From Latrodectus hesperus (taxonomy: Eukaryota > Arthropoda > Arachnida > Araneae > Theridiidae): a stretch of 64,000 nt of DNA. The stretch's first letter is position 1, and each line of letters begins with the position of its first letter. The stretch is from contig CM075852.1 in the NCBI GenBank assembly GCA_037975125.1, forward strand, positions 7,054,792-7,118,791, read 5' to 3'. Below, piece by piece: positions 29,937 through 49,003 of the stretch. The notes under the pieces are model-generated. The model was not told where the DNA came from, ran no database searches, and worked only from the letters and a program-made list of their open reading frames with translations. A program made the position numbers and the translations under genes.

Positions 29937-32238
29937 TTTCTAATAAATATTTACATTTTTCTGATCTTGGTATTTATCATAAACTGCAAAATGTGAACTT
30001 GAAAAATCAAAAGCCCTTCTAAAAGTCATTAAAATACGCATAATGGTTTGAAAAAAATATCGATAAATGTTATTGCTGTCGATATAAACAGCTAAAGTGT
30101 AAGTTTCTAGTTTGTACAGCTGTTTACTGACGATTTTTAAAACTTGAAAATCTTGAATATCTGATTTAAGCCATTAGGAAAATAAAGTTAATATCTAAAA
30201 AATCATATGAGAGATTTTAAAGTACTTGTTTAATGGTTTTTAAAATTGTTAGTAATTGTAATTGAAAAGTTCTGTTGTATGTGTGCATTCATAGTGTTCC
30301 TATATAGTGAATTAACAATTATAAATTATATTTGAATCAGTAATTATAAATCGAGTGACTTATGTTTGCAATAATATGAGAGATCATTAAATTTCAAATG
30401 TAAATGTCTCATATTATTCCACAAAATCGCTTGAAATCTGTTAACTTTATAAGCAATAGTTGATTCAGTTTAGTAGAAGCGGATTAGACGCAAAAAGAAT
30501 TTTTACTTTTATATATAAATAAGAAAAAATGAGCATCTAAGTTCTTAAACGGATGTCTGTAAGCCTGAAGTAATATTTTTTTAATTATGTAAGTCTCAGT
30601 TTTATGACAACTGGTCAAAGAAGAATGACCTTGAAGCGTCAGTGTAAAAGAAACAGACTAATTAGTGCATTTCAGGTAGATTGTATTCTACAATTATAAA
30701 TTTCAGGTAGATTGTTAACAAATATAAAAATCAATGAATTTTAGAGATTTTTAATGATTTTATAATTTTTTTAGAATTCTCATGGCATACAATGATATCA
30801 AAATGAATAGTACTGCCTATTTGCAACTTAAGTGGTATATAAAGTGTACTGCATATCGCTAATAATAAATAATTTATTAATCTCATGTACCCTTGTTCAT
30901 TTTGTTTTCAATTTACAGTGCTTCACATGTTATTCTCACATAGGCCTTCACATGTTTTGGACGCATGTGAGACTGTATGTGCATCTAACAAAATTTGACA
31001 TGTGGATGGTTTTTATTGTAGAGCAATTTTCGCGTCATTAGATAGCCCAGTTCTTAACTAGAGTTGCAGATTGAAATTTTCACTTACATCACATTACTTT
31101 AAATTCAGGTGGTTATTCGAATGCAATTGTGAGACATTTTGTACCTTATGGAAAAGTCTTTTAATTATGACTTCTTTCGATGACATACATCTTTGACTAT
31201 CATACACTCATGCTAACTGTTTACGTAATATTATTATTAAATATGTATTATTCGAAAGATGTAAGACATTCGAAATAAATGTAAACATTGTAAAATGATT
31301 TTACATCGTTGAGTAAGGGATTTTGTTTTGTATAGAAACATAACTCAAGAAATGACAAACATGAAATGGCTTGTTAAGCAGTATGCTTGCGCTGTTCATT
31401 CAACTTTTTTACTTATTTTGTGACTCATTAATGAGAATAGATACAATATAATTCAAAAGAAAATAAGATAGTTTTACGTTTTCATATGTGGCAACAATGT
31501 ATCTAAGGATTAAATACTATTAGACATATTTTTGTAAAAAAAATACTTGCTTTTTAAAAAAGTGTTTAAAACTGTATTAGTGGAATGATTAAAAATAATA
31601 GCCATAAAAGATTATTGCATGTTAACAACAAATAACACACTTTATGTGATATTTAATTGGGTTTTGTCATATTTATTTCATTTTATGTGATACTTTATGT
31701 GAGCTATTCTATATTTTGCCGAAAAAATAAAAGGAAAATCTCTAATAATCAAGATCCAGAATGAGAATTAAAGAAATAAATTAATTTTTATATTTCATTA
31801 ATAAAATAACTGACAAATAATAAAATCAGGAGTTCAATTAAATAAATTATACTTAATTACAAAATGATATGAATGAAGTAAAGATTCAACAAAATTTTTG
31901 TAAAAAGGAATGCGTTTAAATAAAAATTAAAACTATTGAATTTTACAATGACATCAGCGACTTTAAATAAATTTGAATAAATGATTAACAAACATTTTCA
32001 ATAAATACGAATTCACAAAATTATTTATTATTATTTTATTCTTAGAAAAGCTTTAAAAAAGACAGTAGATTTCTTGCGTAAAGAAATTTCCTATACTTGA
32101 AAATTTGATGTCTTTATAAAGTGAATTTGTTAAACTTAATTCAGCATTTTTTTCTGAAATAGCAAATTTAGTGTCTGGTATATAAAATAAAACATGCTCA
32201 TGGTGAATATATCGGCAATACAACAAAAATTTGATTCG
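29937..32238. other. Intergenic AT-rich DNA
   Basis: Mostly featureless. A weak exon candidate lies at 30,919-30,974. The last 200 bases before 32,239 resemble decayed monomers of the adjoining satellite. Confidence 0.5.
30919..30974 (+). CDS. Weak candidate internal exon
   Basis: Acceptor TTTTCAATTTACAG and donor GTATGT bracket 56 bases of less AT-rich DNA. One frame reads LHMLFSHRPSHVLDACET, another reads CFTCYSHIGLHMFWTHVR. The segment is also rich in CACATG words, so a local repeat is an alternative. No homology is recognised. Confidence 0.22.
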
Positions 32239-33620
32239 CATCTAAAACGCAGAATAATTTAATCAAGAACTTTTCTATCTAGTAGTGTGAAATAAAGTAT
32301 TTTGCTCATCCTAAGAATAAAGAACTTCCCCACTTCTGAACCTCAGAATAATTTCATGAAGAACAGCGGTATCTAGTAGTGCAACATATCGGCAAAACAA
32401 CAAGATGCTGGTCCACATCTAAAACGCAGAATAATTTAATCAAGAACTTTTCTATCTAGTAGTGTGAAATAAAGTATTTTGCTCATCCTAAGAATAAAGA
32501 ACTTGCCACTTCTGAAACACAGAATAATTTCATTAAGAACAGCGGCATCTAGTAGTGCAACATATCGGCAAAACAACAAAATGCTGGTCCACATCTAAAA
32601 CGCAGAATAATTTAATCAAGAACTTTTCTATCTAGTAGTGTGAAATAAAGTATTTTGCTCATCCTAAGAACAAAGAACTTGCCACTTCTGAAACACAGAA
32701 TAATTTCATTAAGAACAGCGGCATCTAGTAGTGCAACATATCGGCAAAACAACAAAATGCTGGTCCACATCTAAAACGCAGAATAATTTAATCAAGAACT
32801 TTTCTATCTAGTAGTGTGAAATAAAGTATTTTGCTCATCCTAAGAACAAAGAACTTGCCACTTCTGAAACACAGAATAATTTCATTAAGAACAGCGGCAT
32901 CTAGTAGTGCAACATATCGGCAAAACAACAAAATGCTGGTCCACATCTAAAACGCAGAATAATTTAATCAAGAACTTTTCTATCTAGTAGTGTGAAATAA
33001 AGTATTTTGCTCATCCTAAGAACAAAGAACTTGCCACTTCTGAAACACAGAATAATTTCATTAAGAACAGCGGCATCTAGTAGTGCAACATATCGGCAAA
33101 ACAACAAAATGCTGGTCCACATCTAAAACGCAGAATAATTTAATCAAGAACTTTTCTATCTAGTAGTGTGAAATAAAGTATTTTGCTCATCCTAAGAACA
33201 AAGAACTTGCCACTTCTGAAACACAGAATAATTTCATTAAGAACAGCGGCATCTAGTAGTGCAACATATCGGCAAAACAACAAGATGCTGGTCCACATCT
33301 AAAACGCAGAATAATTTAATCAAGAACTTTTCTATCTAGTAGTGTGAAATAAAGTATTTTGCTCATCCTAAGAATAAAGAACTTGCCACTTCTGAAACAC
33401 TGAATAATTTCATTAAGAACAGCGGTATCTAGTAGTGCAACATATCGGCAAAACAACAAGATGCTGGTCCACATCTAAAACGCAGAATAATTTAATCAAG
33501 AACTTTTCTATCTAGTAGTGTGAAATAAAGTATTTTGCTAATCCTAAGAACAAAGAACTTGCCACTTCTGAAACACAGAATAATTTCATTGAGAAATGCG
33601 TTATATAATAGTGCAAAATA
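32239..33620. repeat. Satellite array, 176-bp unit, about 7.8 copies
   Basis: The word (A/G)CATCTAAAACGCAG recurs at 32,239, 32,415, 32,591, 32,767, 32,943, 33,119, 33,295 and 33,471, exactly 176 bases apart, with few differences between units. Each unit is made of two related halves of about 88 bases. Both contain GAATAATTT, then AAGAAC, then ATCTAGTAGTG, at matching places. The array is therefore a homogenised dimer of an older monomer. Confidence 0.95.
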
Positions 33621-34070
33621 AAACATATTACTAGTTTATTATCTCTAGATAAATTAGTGTACTAATCTACTTCTGAAACATTAAAAGAATTATCTAATAA
33701 TTGTGATATCTAGAAATCAAAAAGGAACATACTCATATTTTTACTGTCAACAGAAAAAAGCAGAACTTGCCCATTTCTAAAAATGCATAATTTAACAACG
33801 AACAATCATGTTTAGAAATAGAAACTCAAGTATATATGTTGCTTATTTATCACACCAAATCTTCTGGATAAATTTATATCCATTAAAAACATAAAATAAT
33901 TTAGCAAAAAGCTAAAATATTTAGAAATATATAGGGCCAATTTATCGCCTGGAATAAGTCTTAACTTGTGTAGTTCTGAAATATAAAAATTTCAGTGAAG
34001 AACAAAGGCATCTACAGTATAAAATAAAATGTGCTTAATGCTTTTCATAGGAATCGGAAAACTTGTCGAG
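33621..34070. repeat. Decayed satellite monomers flanking the 176-bp array
   Basis: Fragments such as CTTCTGAAACATTAAAAGAA, ATTTCTAAAAATGCATAATT and GTTCTGAAATATAAAAATTT recur at roughly monomer spacing and resemble single halves of the 176-bp unit. They show an older, unhomogenised edge of the same satellite. Confidence 0.55.
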
Positions 34071-36576
34071 GAAGACTAATTAATTTAGATGTAAAGTATT
34101 CACTTTTATCTAATCATTTGTTGATTACTTGATTTATTAAACAATATTACGAATTTTATTTGATTTTTAAGTTACTTTTGCTTAAAATTAATTTTCAAGT
34201 CTTGGAGCAAATTTACAATTTAAGCTTACATTTAAAAAAAAATAGCAAATGAATATTATGAAAAACTTGTTATATATTTTTCAAATGTATTGAATGTAAA
34301 AGTAATTGTTTAAAGAAAACTATGATTCATTTTACTTCTAATTACCAAAAACTTTCTTTCAAAACTTCCGTTAATTAAAAAGACAGGGAAATAGCAAATT
34401 TTTATAGATTAAAATATTTAGAATCCTTTATTTCTTCTTTGCTGTTAAAGTATAATTAATTTTCTAAATTAGTGAGGTAGAATTTCTAGCCTAGCAATGA
34501 TTTTTAAATTGTCCTTAAAACTGGATATGTTTTAATTAAATTCTGCCTATTACGAAAAGTAAAATGTTTCATAAAACATTCTTTTTTAAAGCTATAAGAC
34601 TTCATTTTGGCGAGTAAACATTTTGATGAATTTATTAATCATTGCGTGAAATTTAATGAACATTTGCCATTTCACGAATGCATTCAAATTTCCTGCATGA
34701 TTTGGAACTTAAAGAAACACAGAAAATAAAGCACAGTTTTATTGTTATTGAAATTTATTTTTTATCACCAGTATTTAATCAATAAAGAAAGCATTAGATT
34801 CATTCTGAAATATTTTTGCTTTGTTTTGATTATAATTATAGCCTAGATATGTTAAATAGATTAGCAGCTATTTTAAATAAAGGTGTATTCATTTAATCAT
34901 AGATTACGTTTATAATGAGAATGATAGGCTTCAAAATTTATTGAATAAATTTAAGTGAAGGTAAATTTTAAAAATATGTAATGTAGAATTAGATTTATTT
35001 GAAGCTAATAAAAAAATAAAACAACAAAACATTTTTAATAAAAATGTAAAATTTAAATAAAACTATTTAAGATTCAGAATGCAAGGAAATATTTTTATAT
35101 AAAATACAAAATATTGAACTGTTTCCTTATTGATTTTTTGCTATAATGATTTAAATAATAAGTTGTAATTTTTCTGATTTATATATTGATTAATTTCTTC
35201 TGACATCGTACAGTAAATCAAAAATGATAAATAATTCATTAAGAATAATTATTTATTAAGATAATAAAATATGTTTTATTGTCATTAAATAAATTTGAAT
35301 TGCACTACTTTACTAAACAAACAATAATAAATTGAAATAGTATTTATAACAGCATAATAAATAAACATACAATGAAATAATATTCACAAGTCAACAATCA
35401 ATAAATAACATAAAAAAACAGTAAGATAAAACAACATAAAATAAATTGAAATTGAAATTCTCATATTGTTGTAAATATAAGGCTTTCATATTATTATTAA
35501 ACAATAAATAAAGTTTATTATTAATTATAAAAATGTAAAACATAAGAATAAAGCAAAATTTACAAATGATCGTACAAGACACAATAATGCTATATTAAGG
35601 TTTCTTATTCATAGTACATCTATAATTTACATTTATAAGTTTAATGAATTATAACGTTACTGAAATACAGAAAGCATAAAAACTTTTATGCTTTTAAGTA
35701 ATAATTTATAAGAGAATATTTTTTAATGTTTCTCAAATGCGCAGAAAAAAATCGAAACATCAATTTTAAACTAATATCCCACTCATATTATTGTGAATTA
35801 ATGAGCAAAAAAAAAAAAAAAAAAAAAAACACAATCACAAGAAAATTTCCTGAACTTTATCATGTACACCAATTGCATTATCTTCAATAGTTCATCTTGT
35901 AATATAGAACAAACCTTCCTTCTTCAATTAAGTACTATTTGAAAGAACGCCTTTTATATATTTGATTTAGTTTTTCACGGAAAAAACATGCAGTCCGTTG
36001 TTTCATTTGAGGAAAAACAAGTGAATTAAAGGCAGCAAAATATGAAAGAGCTGTAGAAAAGTAAAAATTGTGAAGAAAGATGCATTAAACTTCGTTGAAA
36101 TATTCCTTGGTCTCTGTGAATGAAATATTAATAAGAATTCAAGAATTTAAATAAGGCTCTTTTTTATTTTTTTAACACAACATTAATTAAAATTATTCTT
36201 ATGAGAGCTACATTGAGTAATTTATCCGAAATTTTCTTATTTAAAATAAATATTAAAAAAAAATCAGGAATAAAAATAATTTGTATGATGCGGAACAATG
36301 CGTTCTTATTTTTAATGAATGTAATGACTGAAAAGAGAAAATACAAATAACTTAGGACAAAAAGTTTGAAAATTTTAAAATTTACTATATATTGTATGCT
36401 TTTTTATAATGTGTAAATAGTATAAATATAAGCTATTATATTTATACTCTCTCTGTGCTCAAAGAAACTTTAAATCATTAGTTTTGATAAAGTTAGAGGA
36501 ATTCTTTGTTTGCTCATTTCCCACAAGTATCTTCAAATTTAATGAAACATTTTGAACGTTTGTTGTAAATTGGAGT
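34071..36576. other. Intergenic AT-rich DNA
   Basis: I recognised no gene. A poly-A run of about 24 lies at about 35,806-35,829. Confidence 0.6.
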
Positions 36577-36875
36577 GCCGGTTGATGGCTGATTGGTGGT
36601 TAGCACTCTTGACTCCTAGACTGTAGGTCCCGGGTTCGAATCCCAGATCGGCCATGAATGTTTCTTTCTCGCTGTGTTTCTCTGTCCTTTCTCCTGAGAT
36701 GATGTATGAATGTGGTCCACCCTATAAACGGGTTTGCGGTGGTATAACGTGAGTGTTGCTACTTGGTTCACAGGTGCCCAGCGGATAGTAATAAATGAGT
36801 ACCAGTTTCCGGGGTCGTTCTATGGCGAAGGGTCAGGCACTCAAAAGCCCACCGTTATTAAAATATAATAATAAT
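36577..36875 (+). mobile_element. tRNA-derived SINE
   Basis: The head has a pol III box A match TGGCTGATTGG (36,586) and a box B GGTTCGAATCC (36,633). Acceptor-like ends GCCGGTT and GATCGGCCA can pair. The anticodon arm does not form, and a non-tRNA body of about 220 bases with CCTTTCTCCTGAGATGATGT follows, ending in an ATAATAAT-type tail. It is therefore a SINE and not a tRNA gene. Confidence 0.8.
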
Positions 36876-38630
36876 TCGAGCAATTCTAATAATTTTATGC
36901 TTTTTTGTTCATGAGTTTTATAAGCGTTGTTTTTTTACTTACTTTGATTATTATGTACAGTAAATGGTATAACAAATAAAGATAATTGTTGCTGTGTTTA
37001 TGAATTATTTTACTGAAAATGAATTTAAATTATTAATTCTTCAATAGGAAGTTCTCTATTAAGTATGCAAAATTTATTTTGTTCTAAAACTATTTCTATA
37101 GTAATAAAGTTGGATTTTTTATGAATCTATTTTCACATCGCATTAGGAATACATTATTATATAATTTTCATGCGAATCCTAGTTAAGAGTCATAAATCTT
37201 ATTTTTGAAAAAATTAATTTTTTTACTGTAACATTAGGAAAGAATTTTTCACAATCATATAAAAGGAAAAAAAATTATTACTATTAACTGATAAAAATAT
37301 AACTAAAATTTGGAGTATTATTTATTATGATTTTTAGGATTATTTATCAAGTAATTGTGCAATAATAAATTTAATTCCCATTTGTTGATTAACTGTTCAG
37401 AAATAGTTCTCAGTTAGCTTTTATAACTATTACAAATATTCTATAATAGAACAAATGAATATTATAAATTTGTTTGACATCACTATCATTAAAAATATAA
37501 GAGTTAAAGATTCAAAGCACAAAATTATCGAAACTTTAATTATATTATACGCATTCAATAAAGAACTATTTATAAAATGGAAAATTTATTTCTATAATTT
37601 TTCATTGGGGAGTATGCGAAAATTCTTGCAGCGGAAATAAATCATTTTTTCTCGTCTGAATTTATCGTTGCCAAGTGGCAACACTATTACATGGAATCGA
37701 TTTCCGTTGCCCTCAGCAGACACTTAGCTTTTCTAATTGATGAGAGAGATAATATTTATTCACCTGTCATAAATTGTCAATCCGTTTCAATGTCTATCAG
37801 TTCTTACAAGCTTTAGGAACTTTATTTTTTGTTCCAACAAATCAATATTAGATAAATATAGAGCGGACGGAAGCCCTGAAATAATATTTTTTATTACTGT
37901 AGCCTATCTTGATGTAGTTGTTAAAAATGATAACAAATATTTCAGCATTAATGTTCTAAATAATTTATTTCGTTAATTGCTCGTTTATTCTCCCAAAAAA
38001 TTATGTTTTTCACGAAATTAATTTTTTAAATATTTCATAAATGTTTCAATATTTATAAATAATTATAGCTTATTTTTCAGTAAGAAAGATATTTTCCATT
38101 ACAAAAATATGAAAACATTTAAGAAATAATTCAATATCACAAATATTAAATTTTAATTTAAATAAAATATATATTCTTATTTTACGGTTACACTAATGCA
38201 AATACTTTTATTTCGCAAATTTAAACATTAGGATTTGTAAAATTGAAAATATTAAAAATTGAAATAATAGAATCCCACTTCTAATAAGTTGATTATTTGA
38301 TATTTATTTTCTGAAAGTCAATTAGTGATTCTCATTGAAGTAAATTAATGTATCACTTGAAAAAGTTAAAGAAATAATAGAATGATAATCAAAATTTCTA
38401 ATAAAAATTTAACAATTGAAAAATGTTACTGACAATTCAATGGTTAAGCTTTACTTTTAAACTTTTTACTGATTTGATTTTTTATTAATTCAGCTTTCAT
38501 TTATGCAACACTGTTTCATAACTTTTATAATGTATTATTAAGGTCAATAAATTTGCATGTACAAAATACAAAATATGTTAAAATTAAATTGGATCATATT
38601 AGGTTTCAAGTACATTTTCTTATAAATGTA
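36876..38630. other. Intergenic AT-rich DNA
   Basis: No gene is recognised. A short palindrome GTTGCCAAGTGGCAAC lies at 37,667-37,682. Confidence 0.6.
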
Positions 38631-39521
38631 TTAGGTTGGTGCGTATGAAATGTCGGATTCTCTTTACATGCGGACGTTTTCCTCCCTGTTTTCGTTATAC
38701 TTTTGTATTTGGCATAACCTCATTCATACTCGTATTGTCCATTGCCAGAGACTCATTTCAGCAAAATAGGTTTTCTCGAAGGTCTTCCCTTTTTTATTTC
38801 TTTTGAGTTTATTGCCGATATGAATTCTGCCAACATTCGCGTCATTTTCTTATATGAGTACAAACTTGGTAATAGTGCTGCAAAAGCTGCACGCAACATA
38901 AACCAAGCGTTTGGGAGAATACGGTTAACGATCGGAAAGTGCAGCGTTGGTTCGAAAAATTTCGGACTGGCGATTTTTCACTGCAAAATGAGCCGCGCGG
39001 AAGACCCAAAACGTCTGTGAAGAATGATGACCTGAAGGCTCTAGTGGAAGCGGATCCAGCCGTATCCACGAGGAAACTTGCTATCAGGATGAAAGTTGAC
39101 CATACAACGATATTGAGACACCTTTCTGAGATTGGCAAGGTTAAGAAGATGGACAAGTGGGTACCGCACGCACTGACAGAGCGAAATAAGCTGGATCGGT
39201 TAAACGTATGCTCATCATTGCAGCATCCACCCTATTCACCGGATCTCTCGCCGACCGATTTTTATTTTTTCAAGCATTTAGAGCTGTTTTTAAGGGGCAA
39301 ACACTATGAAAATGAAGACAGTCTAAAAACTCGATATCAGAGTTTATTAATTCTAAAGACCAAAATTTTTTTAAGACAGGCATCTACGCTTTAAAATCTC
39401 GTTGGGAGAAGTGTATTGAAGCGAATGGAGCATACTTTGATTGAATAAACAGCTTTTGAAGAAAGATATGCAGTTTTATACAATCACTTAAGAATCCGAC
39501 ATTTCATACGCACCAACTTAA
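38631..39521 (+). mobile_element. Mariner element with internal deletion
   Basis: TA-flanked ends TTAGGTTGGTGCGTATGAAA and its inverted match (TTAAGTTGGTGCGTATGAAA when read from the right) define an 891-bp element. Full mariners are about 1.3 kb, so about 0.4 kb is missing from the middle. Both termini look able to be recognised by a transposase. Confidence 0.9.
38820..39394 (+). pseudogene. Mariner transposase missing its catalytic core
   Basis: The N-terminus begins MNSANIRVIFLYEYKLGNSA. A frame slip near 38,910 leads into VQRWFEKFRTGDFSLQNEPR and continues through the second helix-turn-helix to WVPHALTERNKLDRLNVCSS. The frame then joins directly to HPPYSPDLSPTDFYFFKHLE. The region holding the first two catalytic Asp motifs (DEKW- and HDNARPH-type) is absent, while the third Asp, in SPTD, remains. 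The product cannot transpose but would keep DNA-binding helices if translated. Confidence 0.88.
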
Positions 39522-39523
39522 TA

Positions 39524-44058
<4,535 letters not shown>

Positions 44059-44863
44059 GGAATTGATTCTCGAATGTCATATTTACATAGTTTGATTATA
44101 TAATCGTTAGCATATTTTAAGCGTGAATAATTTCACCTGTTTTATAAAAGTAAAAAGTTTCAAATCGATTTTCACTTTAATTCTAGTACTTCATCAGTAT
44201 GTATGATAATTGTATGAATCCAGACCCATGATAAATGTCCTTATGTGTCAGTTTTCGCAGGAATTGATTCTCGAATGTCATATTTACATAGTTTGATTAC
44301 ATAATCGTTAGCATATTTTAAGCGTGAACAATTTCACCTGTTTTATAAAAGTAAAAAGTTTCAAATCGATTTTCACTTTAATTCTAGTACTTCATCAGTA
44401 TGTATGATAATTGTATGAATCCAGACCCATGATAAATGTCCTTATGTGTCAGTTTTCGCAGGAATTGATTCTCGAATGTCATATTTACATAGTTTGATTA
44501 CATAATCGTTAGCATATTTTAAGCGTGAACAATTTCACCTGTTTTATAAAAGTAAAAAGTTTCAAATCGATTTTCACTTTAATTCTAGTACTTCATCAGT
44601 ATGTATGATAATTGTATGAATCCAGACCCATGATAAATGTCCTTATGTGTCAGTTTTCGCAGGAATTGATTCTCGAATGTCATATTTACATAGTTTGATT
44701 ACATAATCGTTAGCATATTTTAAGCGTGAACAATTTCACCTGTTTTATAAAAGTAAAAAGTTTCAAATCGATTTTCACTTTAATTCTAGTACTTCATCAG
44801 TATGTATGATAATTGTATGAATCCAGACCCATGAATAATGTCCTTTTGCGTCAGTTTTCGCAG
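44059..44863. repeat. Tandem repeat, 201-bp unit, 4 copies
   Basis: AATTGATTCTCGAATGTCAT starts at 44,061, 44,262, 44,463 and 44,664, exactly 201 bases apart. Copies 2-4 are nearly identical. Copy 1 differs at, for example, GATTATATAATCG against GATTACATAATCG. Copy 4 decays at its end. The unit has no coding potential that I can see. Confidence 0.95.
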
Positions 44864-46396
44864 TGTTTCTGAGGAGAGAATTAATAATGTGATATCTCGC
44901 TTTGAATTCTCATTATCTTAATTAAATACGACATTTGAAAGTAGCTTTGTTTTTCTTAGTTAGTGGTTATTCCTGTGGTTTTATTGATTGTCGATTTACA
45001 TTAAATTTATTTAAATTCGCCGATTTTATTCCTTTTTATATATGGAAATTCATTTTTATATATGTACTTTCAATGCTATAGCTACTATAGATTTCACTGG
45101 ACGATGTTTAGAAAATTTGTTTTCAAAGAAAAGTGAGAGAAAATAAAATATATAAACTGTTTTTGCTTATAAAATGTTGACTTACTACAAACAAACAATG
45201 TCTACAAACAATTCTACATTTTATTAGAGGCATTATAAAAGAAAAAACGTTGCATATTTGAATCATTTTTTTTCTAATTATAAAGTATATTATTAAAGCT
45301 TAATGTAGCTCAAAAATTTTTGCATAACATTTTTTTAACCAATTCACGCTATCAACGAATCCGTAACTCAAAATATATATCTATTTTATCTGATAGAATT
45401 CTCACCTCGCGAAACAATATTCATAACAAATCTATAACTACTTAACTCTTCGCTAAATACGTTAATATTTCAAATAAGAATCACTGCAAAAGAGAAAGCA
45501 GAAGATAAACTAAAAAATAAATGCAATTCAATTCTTAAATAGACTAAATAACAGTAAATACGTATTAAAGAAAAAAATATATACAAATATATACAAAATT
45601 ATATTTACAACAGCATTTCAAGGAAAATAAAACTAATACAAGCAACCGTTTCAGTGGGTTAATTGTGTGCCCCTTCGGTTAAATATAAATAAAAAGCCAT
45701 AAATATAAATTGGAGATCAGATCTGCCAAAATGGCGATTAAATTCTGCAAAATGTTTATCTAATTCCAAAGAGAATTCAAAAGAAATTTTGAATAAATGT
45801 TAAGAGAAATTTTATTGACTCTCTTTGATGAGAGAAAAAGAGGTCGAGTTAGAAGAAAATATATGCAAAAGTAGTTGTTGAAAAGAGGTCATAGGTAAAT
45901 GAGGAAGCGGCTGATCAAGTCTTAAAGCTGTTGCCACTATAATTAAACTTCGATTCTAAAATCGTTTGCCTTATAAGTTGTTAATGAATGCAGACGGAGC
46001 AGCGTGTGTGCCACTTGGCACTATTTGCGTTGAGAGCTGTTGTAATGGTGTCTGCGGACGGTCAATGAAAACGGGGTGGGTGTAAATTGTTTCGATAATT
46101 GGCTCGTTTAACAGATCTGCGGGTACAAATGCGTTAATTTGTCACTTGTTATTAAAGCTGCTGCACTTCTTTCATTTAAATTCATTCATTTAAAGGAAGT
46201 TGTTTAGATAAATGAATTAATACATTGCATTATCATTATTTTCTAAAAAAATTATATTTTCAAGCAACTTTATAATTTAAAATAAAATTTTTTATTTAAT
46301 AACTTTTTATATCAAATCTAAAATGCAAAGTTTATTGTTTCATAGTAAATCACTCATATGTATACACATATACAGTCATCAATATATGTATGTTAG
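44864..46396. other. Intergenic AT-rich DNA
   Basis: No gene is recognised. A less AT-rich patch lies at about 45,960-46,130, without a clear frame. Confidence 0.5.
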
Positions 46397-46409
46397 TATA
46401 TATATATAT

Positions 46410-46467
<58 letters not shown>

Positions 46468-46470
46468 ATA
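46397..46470. repeat. TA microsatellite, left of the Tc1 insertion
   Basis: About 74 bases of (TA)n with minor interruptions abut the left end of the Tc1 element. With the array to the right, this shows that the transposon entered a TA tract. Confidence 0.95.

Positions 46471-49003
<2,533 letters not shown>

Noticed and set aside
32239..34070. CRISPR-like array
   Set aside because: The repeats are contiguous 176-bp satellite units without unique spacers, in an animal genome.
36577..36655. A tRNA gene
   Set aside because: Boxes A and B are present and the acceptor ends can pair, but no proper anticodon stem forms and the sequence continues into a SINE body.
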